Of a stretch of DNA of 25,000 nucleotides, positions 1 to 9,243 are shown piece by piece (the stretch's first letter is position 1; each line of letters starts with the position of its first letter). The notes under the pieces are model-generated. The model searched no databases. It saw nothing but the letters and a program-made list of their open reading frames with translations, and had not been told where the DNA came from. Origin of the DNA: Chromera velia (Eukaryota; Sar; Chromeraceae). The stretch lies in NCBI GenBank assembly GCA_018398765.1, contig JAHBMJ010001533.1:1-25000 (forward strand), in the 5' to 3' direction. The position numbers and the translations under genes were made by a program.

Positions 1-1186
1 GGGGAGAGAGGGGGGGGGGAAGGGGGTGCGATGAGCAGTATCCATGGGGGTGCTTGTGCATGAGAGTTTAAGGGGAAAGAGGGGGGGCAGGTAGGGGAAA
101 GGAGAGGAAAGGAGCGAGGCTGGGAGAGGGGAAGGGGAAGGAGGGAAGGTGACGAGTGAGTGAAACTAACACTGAATTCTGAGATGGCCGGAAAGAAGGG
201 AGGGCAAGAAATAATCATACGGAAAATGGTCGAAGGGAAGACAGAGGCAATGAGGGATTTCTTTCGGGGACTGCGAGGGATTTAAAATGTCAACAAGGTC
301 GCGGGAGGGAGGGACGGAAAAGCACCTGCTGCAATACTGTGCTTTCTGGTCTTTTCCGTCGTTCTGGGTTGTGCAGACAGATGGGGGGGGGAGAAGCGTT
401 TTTTGGGGAGACGTCTAACGATGCCTGCATTATTTCAACCCACTGTGCTGCGAGGGTGTGTTGTTGCATCGTGAGTATTAAGACAGGGGGAGACTCTGCT
501 TGTGACATGAAGGTGATTTGATCATGTTGGGCAGATAAGGTTGTTTGGGCTGCATGAGAGAGAGACAAGAGAAAAAAAAGAATGCGGTCGCTCGAGGGTT
601 TCTTTTCTTGCGTGGCTGCGCGGTGATTCTGTGGCAGTATGCGTGTGTGTCCTTGGTTGTCTTGCCATTTTTCATATTGAGCTTTGTTGAGTGGAAAGAA
701 GAAGGAGGGTGAGAAGAGGGACAGAAAGGGGCGATTCGAATATGCTCTTCTTTCTGTCTCTCGGTCTTTTATCTTTCTTCGTGCCTTCCTCTCTTTCTCT
801 CTCTCTCTCTCTTCATTTCTGTCTGTCTGCCTATCTTCCCCCTGTCAGTCTTTCTTTTCAACTCTTTTTTGCTGGTCTGGAGGAGAGAAGAAGGAAAGTA
901 GACGTGCGACTACGAGGAGGTGGAGCGAGGGAGACAGAAACTTTGGCCATTCTTCGACGAGGCGCCCCTGCAGTCCATTGAGGTCCGGAATGGAGAAAGA
1001 GCGAGGGAGCCTCAGGGAAGAAGGGAGGGTGGATGCTTTCATTCATTCATATGAGCGGCTTGATCGATCGATCGATGCATCTGCATGATGCATGGTTGAC
1101 CGCCGGTTCTTGTTCGTCTCCTTTTTCACTTTGCGCAGTGACATGAGCCCCTTCGTTGACCGAGCCTTCTGTGTTGTCTCGTCTTC

Positions 1187-1218
<32 letters not shown>
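1187..1218. repeat. (GTCT)n microsatellite
   Basis: About eight perfect GTCT units in a pyrimidine-rich, apparently non-coding stretch. Confidence 0.9.
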
Positions 1219-1220
<2 letters not shown>

Positions 1221-1674
1221 GTGCGCATGCAACACTTTCTTCTTCGATCTGTGTCTCTGCTTGTCTCGTCTGCAATCCCCCATGCAGCCTCCCCTCTTCT
1301 GAGTGCTGAGGTGTCTGTCAGTTTCTTTCTTGCACTCATACTAAGAGGGTTGGAGAAGCGATAGTCAGGGAGGGCATGGGGGAGGGATGGAGGGACCTGG
1401 AAGAACGGCAGGCAAAAAGAGACGACAGAGAGGTTTGATGAAGAAGAGGACGTACTTGACTTCCTTCCACCCAACTATTTTGTTCAATAGTTTCATTTCG
1501 GGGTGATGAGATGTATGTCTCCGCATAAGTGAGCGGGATGAAGAGGGAGGTGCGGGGGGCCGGACCAAAAATTCAATGGCAACGGGAATATGAATAAAAG
1601 GAAAAGGGGCGTGTAGTTTAGGAGTCACAAAAGTGCAGTTTTGATGATGTTAGTGAGGGTCTCTGTGTTTGTTT

Positions 1675-1678
<4 letters not shown>

Positions 1679-1711
<33 letters not shown>
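1679..1711. repeat. (CT)n microsatellite
   Basis: An uninterrupted CT dinucleotide tract. A shorter one lies at 797-812. Confidence 0.95.
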
Positions 1712-1713
<2 letters not shown>

Positions 1714-2257
1714 TCCATGTATGTGTTCAATGTGTTGCAACGATCGAGGGAAGCGACCATGTTCAGTATCGAGGCAGATCTGTCCTCTCTGCTCCGGAGT
1801 GCCGTGTTAGAGTATGGGGATGCAGACTAGGGCAATAGAGGTAGGGGGTGAGGTGCGGTTTGGTTGGTCGACCACTGGAGACCCCCCCCGGCAGCTTGAC
1901 GCACTCGATCGGTGTTCATTAATTCATGACCACTCGCTTCATGCAAGATTGCATGCTCTGTGGCGCGCCTTATTTCATGCCGGTCACTTACTTCCAGTGG
2001 TGTGTGCATGCATCGATGTTTGATCATATTTCTCCAAGTCTTGTTCTCGGTCTAAACCGTGACCTTTAACCGTCTCTATATCATCTCTCCTCTTTTTGCT
2101 TTAATTGTTTTAAACCTGCTGTGTCGCCCATTCTTGGAGTGCATTTATCTGTGTATACGTGTCACTTTCGGATACCGTGTGGTGGTGCCTGTTTGCTTAC
2201 TCCTTTCGCCCAAACAATAGTCCGGACTACTGTGGGAGGTCTGACATTTAAAATCTT

Positions 2258-2318
2258 GCCTAGAGTCTTGCGTGAGCAGAACATTCGGAAAAATTTCCGT
2301 AAAAAAGAAACTCTAGGC
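2258..2318. repeat. Nested inverted repeat (cruciform-forming)
   Basis: The outer arms are GCCTAGAGT (2258-2266) and ACTCTAGGC (2310-2318), a perfect 9-bp match. Inside lies CGGAAA-AA-TTTCCG (2286-2299). A separate 12-bp palindrome, TAGTCCGGACTA, lies ~30 bp to the left. It could be the end of a degenerate transposon. Confidence 0.55.
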
Positions 2319-2694
2319 CGCTGGTGTTCACATATTGTGGTACAAACATAGTGCATACAAACTTTTATAAAACTAGCTTCCTTGTGCATTCAACTAGGCG
2401 TGGTCTTTAGATAGATTTGGCGTTAGATTAGATTTTTTACCTCCCTAAGTCCTAGCCTAAGTCTAATATAATGATCTATTTAAAAAATCTAAAACGTAAA
2501 ATTAAGTTTTAGCTAGAGTTTTAGATTAGATTATGTTATGATGTAACACTAAATTAGGTCTTTTATACAATATTTTAGATTAAATAGGTTTTTTTAATGA
2601 TTTAAATTGATTTTACTTCATCATTTATGATGACCTACAGGTTTTTCAAAATTGTTTATTCTTTCTAGCATTCTTCTTCTGAACCAGATGAACC

Positions 2695-3012
2695 CTAGTC
2701 TGAATCAGACTGAAAAAACATACGACGGCTGCCAGGGCCTCTGCGGAGGCGGCCTACTCCTTGCACTGGTGAATCCTGTACAAGAATGGGGGATTGCTGG
2801 GACCTAGGCTGGGACACTCTCCTGTTTGGGGCTGCCCGCTCAGCAACCGGGCTCGGCGCTGCTCTTCGACAGCGCCTCATTGAGTATACCTTATCAAACA
2901 TCTCTGGCTTATCGACAATTCTTTTTAGGACAGCCTTCCATTCACTCCCGCCCTCCTCCTCAATCTGTTTCTGAAATGCCACTCTGACCTCTCCCTTGGA
3001 GTTTGAGGTCAT
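2695..3012 (-). CDS. Unrecognised 105-aa ORF in an AT-rich repeat island
   Basis: It is a complete ORF from ATG (3012), with an in-frame TGA just upstream, to TAG. Its base composition is clearly richer in G+C than the flanks. It starts MTSNSKGEVRVAFQKQIEEE, has a charged N-terminal half (EWKAVLKRIVDKPEMFDKVY), then an Arg/Pro/Ser-rich tail ending FFQSDSD. After the stop the frame continues Ser/Glu-rich (GSSGSEEEC), so the stop may be secondary. I recognise no family. The setting suggests a transposon-derived protein or fragment. Confidence 0.4.
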   Translation of the reverse strand: MTSNSKGEVRVAFQKQIEEEGGSEWKAVLKRIVDKPEMFDKVYSMRRCRRAAPSPVAERAAPNRRVSQPRSQQSPILVQDSPVQGVGRLRRGPGSRRMFFQSDSD

Positions 3013-3096
3013 TCAAACTATGATCCATTATTTTTTTTTTAACTTTTTTTTTCAGTACTTTCTAATAAGTTCTAGAATAAGTTTTGTCTAGAGTTT

Positions 3097-3135
3097 TGTT
3101 TAGATTAGTTTAGATTAGTTAGATTAGTTAGATAA
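3097..3135. repeat. TTAGAT-type low-complexity tract
   Basis: Irregular tandem copies of tagattagt/ttagattag in an AT-rich stretch. Similar words recur at 2410-2590. It is not the usual telomere unit. Confidence 0.5.
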
Positions 3136-3296
3136 TTTTTTTTTTTTGAAGATATAATATGTATAATGTATCTAACGACCATGCTTAGGCATTCAACTTA
3201 TACTAGGATAATACTGGCACAATTGGTTTGCACTGTCCCGATCGACTTAGCAACGCTTAGCCATAACTACAGCATTACTATAAGTCTATGACACCG

Positions 3297-3320
3297 CGTG
3301 GTTGGCCAGAGCCTAAGTGG
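3297..3320 (+). repeat. Dispersed 24-nt repeat, copy 1
   Basis: A 24-base block that starts CGTGGTTGGCC and ends GCCTAAGTGG is identical to 7129-7152. The flanks then diverge. It is probably a conserved end or internal box of a repeat family. Confidence 0.65.
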
Positions 3321-3592
3321 CTAGCTAAAAGGCTATCAGTCGGAACGACCATCGTGGTTCCTAGTTATTCCTAGAGTTGTTCCTCTTTTCTGTGTCTTAC
3401 TATTAGACTCAAGCTGATCTGGAGACTGATCTTACGTACTGCATGTATGATCCAACAGAAACGTGACTGCTGATTCGTATGGCTAAAACACATATTAGTA
3501 CGACCTAAGTTACGATGCGGGCGCTTACTTCAATTACGGTTCCGAAAGATCGATACACACACGGGCCGATTCAATCATAGTCAATGCACTGG

Positions 3593-3660
3593 ATGCAGAA
3601 AGTCGATGTCTATACTCATAGGTGCAGAAAGTCGATGCAGAAAGTCAATCGAGGAAGTCT
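3593..3660 (+). repeat. Short imperfect tandem repeat (tgcagaaagtcgatg)
   Basis: The unit tgcagaaagtcgatg or a near copy occurs three times, with related tails (tctatactcat and tctatattcat). No coding potential is seen. Confidence 0.5.
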
Positions 3661-5204
3661 ATATTCATTCAATGACATATCTCCAATAAATGTTCACTTT
3701 TTTTATTTATGAACACTGTATGGTGAATAAACAGCTAGTAAACAAAAACCAAACAAAGTGTGAATAAAGAGTGAATAAAAACTTTGGGCCATGCAGGCTC
3801 CATCAAGTTCCCCGGGCAGCATGCTAAAGATTTTTGGTAACCCAGTGACGTTGGGGGGGGGGCGTTACAATTCATGATATTGTGAACCCAAAAGCAATGA
3901 GATCGAAGCGCCTCCCACTCTAAGTTTGGGGTAGAGAAGGGGAGGTATCAAATTAAATAATAAAGGGGGGGGGGGGAGGCAGTCAACCCCCAAATATAAA
4001 TAAGTTACTGAAAATTTTTAGTGCGCTGCCCTTTTTTATTCACCCTCTCTAACTTTCAGATACTTTCTTTAAAAAAAAATGTCTTACAAGCCTATATGGA
4101 AGTGAAACATTAAAAGCAAAACTAAAATATTTAACTAATATGGTAGGAAACATTATCATAATGCGGTACGATATGACTTGAGATTCATACAAAGAGACAA
4201 AAGTACATATAGAAGATGCTTTGAGTATACCTACTCCGTTTTCTCAGAAAAAAAGGAAAAGTAACAAACGTTCTTCTCTATGTCCTCGGAAGAATGAGAA
4301 GAAGCATTTGTCCTTTGTAGTCTTTTTCCCTAGCTCTTTCCAGATGCACAGTCTGTGCGGCATAAAGGTATGCACGCGCTGATGCTATCACCCAAAGAAG
4401 GCACTCTCGAATGGATCCAAGGCCCCCCCTCGGCCATTCAGACGCTCTCCTCTCCTCTCGGTCATGTCATTGCGTGGATCGAGGTATAGCTGCGTCCTCC
4501 TCAGACACTGCAGGGAAAGTAAAAGGGAGAAAAAGAAAACTTTCACCATGACACGGGCCCCCAGTGCTGGCAGAAAGCCGCCCCGAAGTGTTCCCCCTCA
4601 ATGGCCTTTATGAGAATACGATGAAGTATGCAAGAGAAGTATACATGCAGAAACGGACAAGTCTTCTTTGGCAGTAGATATCACTGCACATAGACTGGGT
4701 AAAATAGGAGTTAGAGAAGGAAAAAAAGGTGCGAACACCCAGTTAGTCACTCGCTAAAGGAAAACCGCGAACGAAGGTATCATTTCAAAAAGCCAGCACT
4801 CAATGCGCAATTGGAATGACTACAATCGTATTAGTGGCTTGCATAACGCAACAGCAATCATCCATCCATCCAAAGGATTCTTGCAGAAGAAAGAAGAGAA
4901 ATCAGCAAGAGCTGCAAAATGACATAGTTGAGAAGAGAAAACAGAGACAAAGGGAAAACAAGTGGAACCGACCACGAAAAAGAGTGCCTCAATGAATGTC
5001 TGACAGTACATTTCACAGAGACGAGACAAGGAAGAACGGGAGACAAACTCACCTCCGCGCCTTCTTTTGCCTTTCGGCTAATAGAAATATTTCTGGACAC
5101 TGGCAGGCCATGCATGTGGGGAAACGTCTTTCCCCTGTAATCCAGGGCTCCACATTGTCACTGCCACGTACCACTGACTAACATGTGCCCTGACAACAGT
5201 GGGG

Positions 5205-5228
5205 AGAAAGGGAAAGGGAAAGGGAAAG
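5205..5228. repeat. (GGGAAA)n short tandem repeat
   Basis: About four GGGAAA units in a non-coding stretch. Confidence 0.85.
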
Positions 5229-5729
5229 TGGAGAAGACGAAGGGGCGATAGGCATATGTTTTGGCTTCATTTATTCTCATGCATCAATTTAAGTCCTGGT
5301 TCTTCATTCAGGTCGCACGATTATGTAGACGACGCAAAGTCTAGTATTATATAATGATCGATGATGATGATATGTGAGGTTAAAGCGGTATATAGTTAGC
5401 ATATATCAGTAACTATTTATTAGTCATTAAACTATAAAAACGATAAACATCTTAAGTTGAAACAGACGTAAGCATTAATTAAAAAACATAATTCAGTATG
5501 AATAAAGACTATACCATAGTAGTTGAACTGTAGGTTGAACTAAAGGTTTAGAGGGGGAAACCGTATTTAAGATCCGTTCCTAGCATGTCTGCCTCTCTCT
5601 TACTCTTCCTTCATCCACGCACCATTGTAATACCTCTAGCTACCTTGCATCACGCTAAGTTCTAGTCGATCGATCAGTCTTGTACGGTTCAGTCTAGGGT
5701 TCAGTCATCCATAAGTAGTGCTAGGAAAA

Positions 5730-5808
5730 GGTTCAAGGTTCAAGGTTCACTTCGAAGTAATGAACCTGAATCAGGTTCAAAAACAGGTTCAAAAACAGGT
5801 TCACTTTT
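5730..5808 (+). repeat. GGTTCAA repeat array 1 with palindromes
   Basis: Several GGTTCAA or CAGGTTCAA units lie in tandem. Among them are a perfect 17-bp palindrome, GAACCTGA-A-TCAGGTTC (5762-5778), and ACTTCGAAGT (5749-5758). The array ends ggttcactttt, as array 2 does. Confidence 0.7.
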
Positions 5809-6228
5809 AATTAATAGAAACCTCATTTTTTTGTATTATTTTATGCCTTTAAATTAGGCTTTACTGCATTTTTAGAACGTTTTATTATAGAATCTATGCC
5901 TTAGTAGTGTTTTTAAATAGTTTAAATCAATATTTACGCTCACATTAGGTGCTAGTCTCAAGTTATTCACTGTTTATAGTCAAAAATTAGTAATTAAAAA
6001 AGCCTGAAAAAATTAGAAAATGTCATAATTAAATTTATATGATCGTATCAATCATGATAATTTAGTCAACATAATTAAGACCGTCACAGCGTTTCTTTCT
6101 TTCTTCATCTGCTCACCGGTTGCCCCGCAGCCCCCGCTCTCCCCCTCTCTCTCCGTGTACCGCCGCCTCTTTGACCTGCTGCTCCCGGCCTGGCCTGTTG
6201 CTCCCCCCCTGGGCCCCTGCTCCCCCCC

Positions 6229-6563
6229 ATGGCCCCCACCACTCCCAGCTACGGCGGGTGGCATCCAAACATCTGGGTTTGCATTTGTTCCAACCTTTTA
6301 CCACATAAAATCGGATTGAAACTCTGTTTTCGGATACTCATCAGTGCACCCGATCATGTGAATTGGCAATATTGTGTCACCGGAAGCAAGCAAGCAGAAG
6401 CAAACAGAGGGACTACTACCGGTACGAGTCTGAAGCAGCCCCTCCAAAAAGACATTATCAATTACACTGTTGTGCAAACTGTTATCAAACAAACTCTATA
6501 CTTCCTCATTCCTTCAGTGGAGACTGTCCGTTTTGATGCAGGGCCTTGCAAGTGGAAAACTTG
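6229..6563 (+). CDS. Possible unrecognised exon or ORF
   Basis: The frame is open from an ATG at 6229 for 112 codons. Just before the stop, a consensus donor TTG|gtaagt sits at 6564, so this could be an exon ending at 6563. The protein (for example PDHVNWQYCVTGSKQAEANR) matches no family I know. It lies between two GGTTCAA repeat arrays. Support is weak. Confidence 0.2.
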
Positions 6564-6786
6564 GTAAGTCACATGTACTTCTTCACTTCTGTAACCGTCA
6601 GCATGAGTTTTCATGCTGACATATGATGCTAACATATGCCGACATGCATTTATCCGACATAATAGATTGAACCGGCTGGGGACAGTTGCTGTGCGCGCGG
6701 CTCCGGCTCCTTATTTCACCTATATCAGCCGCGGGCGGCGCGGGCCTGGCCGGCCTTGTACCAGTGGCCGCGCGTCTGGCCTCCCA

Positions 6787-6850
6787 AACAGGTTCAAAAC
6801 AGGTTCAACAGGTTCAACAGGTTCAAAACAGGTTCAACAGGTTCACTTTT
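6787..6850 (+). repeat. GGTTCAA repeat array 2
   Basis: Six CAGGTTCA(A) units with 9-13 bp spacing end in ggttcactttt as in array 1. Inverted GAACCTTTT copies follow at 6859-6884. Together with array 1 it brackets about 1 kb. Confidence 0.7.
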
Positions 6851-7128
6851 TCAGATTTGAACCTTTTCTCAATGAACCTTTTCCCAGCCCTATCCATGAG
6901 GATGAGTGCACTGCTGAATCCCCCCATCTCTCCCCCTTTACCTGAGTGGCCTCGCGTGCCCCTTATGCATGCACTTGCTGCCCGTAGGTGGACGACTTAC
7001 AGCCGCGTTCGGATTCGTCCACACACTTTCCCATACCTCTGCCCCCACTTCTCACTTAACGGTATTATGAACCTTAGTTGACATAATATAATAATAGTTG
7101 CAGTAGTTACAGATACGCTTCAATATAA

Positions 7129-7152
7129 CGTGGTTGGCCAGAGCCTAAGTGG
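7129..7152 (+). repeat. Dispersed 24-nt repeat, copy 2
   Basis: Identical to 3297-3320 in the same orientation, 3.8 kb away. The neighbouring bases differ on both sides. Confidence 0.65.
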
Positions 7153-8444
7153 TTGCTCACCGGCTTTGACCGCCTCAATTCAAAATTCAATTCAATTCAT
7201 AAACTGTAAAAATACGTGGCTAGATACGTCGCTACTTCAACGTGTCCCCAACTTGGGCCCCAGCGGCAAGGTGCGGGCTATGTACCGCTGTGCGAAAAGC
7301 TATACCAGAGGTGACGCACAACGGGCGGATGCACAAGCACTCTACTAGAGAACGTACAAGGCAACGATATGCTTTGCACACTGTCAAACAGATCGCTACT
7401 CACTTGAAAGGAGCAGGTAATTCAGAGAGACGACAGGCCGAGGGAGGAACAAGAAGTACAAAGTAGACAGACAGACAGACACACACAGACATAACAACTG
7501 CACTACGCCGTTTACTCTCTCTGTACAAGGCAAGGGAAACAAACCCACAATTAACAAATCAGTACTAGGTAAGTAAAGTGAGGACTACCAAGCCGGAGAG
7601 CTTCCGAGAGAAAATTAAGGCTGTCAGACCGCTTTCTTCTCAATCGAACTGACCACTCGACCACCAGACTTTTCAAGCTTTTCCTTTTTTTTTCTGTCAT
7701 TTACATTCTTGTCACTTGGAGTTCGTCTGAATTTATTCCTCCTGCCATAGTTCACTTCTTCCCATTGAGCCCCGCATACCCTTCTGAGATTGACGATGTT
7801 GACCCTTTCATGTGTTTATCCCCCCTTCCCGCAATCAAATCATCTCTTTGCTCATTCAGGGATCCGCAACGCCTCCCTGCTACTCGGTTTTCCACATTGG
7901 GTCGGTTTTTGCATTAAGCTCTGTTTTCCTTTCCCCCGTCAGAATCACAAGCAGAAACTAGACGCAAGATCACCTCCCAAATCCACTACTTTGTTTTGAA
8001 AAGGATGGAACAAAGCTGCATCGAAAAAATTTAAATCTGTCTCGTGAAATCATATTGAAACAGACGAGCAGCATCTCCACAACCAGACAACAAAAGAAAC
8101 CATTCCCCCCCCTCTCCCTCCACCCCTGCTTCTCGAAAGAATTAATCGATTGCCATTGAATTCGAAGACGAAGTGTCAGCCGACACCAACACGAGCAATC
8201 AGCACCCTGATTCATTGCGGAGCAAAACGCACGGATGAATAACGCTCCCTTTCCCCAGAAAGGAAAGCGGAAGGCAAAAGAGACCTGAGAGGTTTCCACA
8301 CTTCAAGAACGACGAAAGGCGAAACAAAGATGTTCACAAATGCCCGTAGATCTGCAACTAAAAAGACCCGAAAGGCGAACCCTCTAAAAAGACACAAGAA
8401 AAGCAAGCATGGGTTTTTCCCCCTCCCTTTCTGCTTCCTTCATC
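7153..8444. other. No gene seen: right part of the repeat island and 3' flank of the large gene
   Basis: Short ORFs (for example 7130-7348 plus and 7970-8299 minus) have no recognisable features. The part next to 8444 should include the 3' UTR of the minus-strand gene, but I see no clear polyadenylation signal. An acagacagacag tract lies at ~7466-7490. Confidence 0.55.
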
Positions 8445-8649
8445 TCAACTGACGGAGTGAAGTTCTTGCACGACTTCTCTGAATCGTCTGCGTGCGTCAA
8501 AGAAAAGAGAACCCTTCCAGTAGATGCGCCCACATCCCCCACACCGCCAGAACTCCTTCTGTCTCTGCACCACGGCCTCGGGCACAGAGCTGCCCAGGAG
8601 CTCTGACGGGTGCGCACGCACGAAATCGTTGCTATTGCAGTGGACGCAC
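8445..8649 (-). CDS. Exon 21: Mut7-C zinc ribbon and stop codon
   Basis: It encodes CVHCNSNDFVRAHPSELLGS, then VPEAVVQRQKEFWRCGGCGR and IYWKGSLFF, ending in TGA at 8447-8445. The two CxxC pairs and the F-W-R-C-x-x-C-G-R-I-Y-W-x-G-S block are diagnostic for the C-terminal zinc ribbon of Mut7-C proteins. The acceptor is catgcag. Confidence 0.92.
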
Positions 8650-9194
8650 CTGCATGGACTCACCGAGGGACGTGCATGTGCAGTCACAAGATTCCAGAGG
8701 AAAGAAAAGGAATAGAAAGAATACAGCAATGAAGTCTGCTGTTTTCATCCACGGTTCCCCCTCTCATTCCATTTCATTTCTTTTCATTTCAGGTCGCACA
8801 AGAAGTAATATTACACAGAGGAGGCTGCAGAGTTCTCTGACGGAGAGACCCCCTGCAAAACAGACGCACTCATCTCCCCCCCTCTCTTTCCATTTCTCTT
8901 AAGACTTCAGAAGCAGCACTGACAGGCGGACAGGCGTATGACTTCTCTCTGTAAAATTCTTTGCTTGCCTTTTCTCGATGCAAACAGAAAAGAAAAGTAA
9001 AGGAAGACAGTAAAGCAGGAGGAGGGGTAGCAAGTATTGTGTGAACATCATCACACGGACAGACAGACCTGCTGCAGTACGACTCCTCCGAGAAGGAATT
9101 CTCCAGCTGCAGAGCCTGCACTCTCTCACGCATCAGATCAGATGAGATGAGATCAGATGAGATTGAAGGGGACAGACAAACAGAGGCACCAAGT

Positions 9195-9243
<49 letters not shown>

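Larger units (their letters stand above)
1..2030. other. No gene seen: purine/pyrimidine-rich non-coding DNA
   Basis: Short overlapping ORFs occur on both strands, but they are driven by G-runs, CT tracts and microsatellites, and none contains a motif I recognise. Composition resembles the introns of the large gene, so this could be intronic or flanking sequence of a gene beyond the left edge. Confidence 0.6.
3321..5729. other. No gene seen: AT-rich, repeat-bearing intergenic DNA
   Basis: The stretch holds G/C homopolymer runs (about 3852 and 3965), AT-rich words and short ORFs without motifs. Apart from the listed small repeats, nothing is supported. Confidence 0.6.

Noticed and set aside
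3097-3135. Interstitial telomere repeat
   Set aside because: The unit is irregular TTAGAT/TTAGATTAG, not TTTAGGG or TTAGGG.
3297-3370. tRNA gene
   Set aside because: An A-box-like word is present, but no acceptor stem, anticodon arm or proper T arm can be folded.
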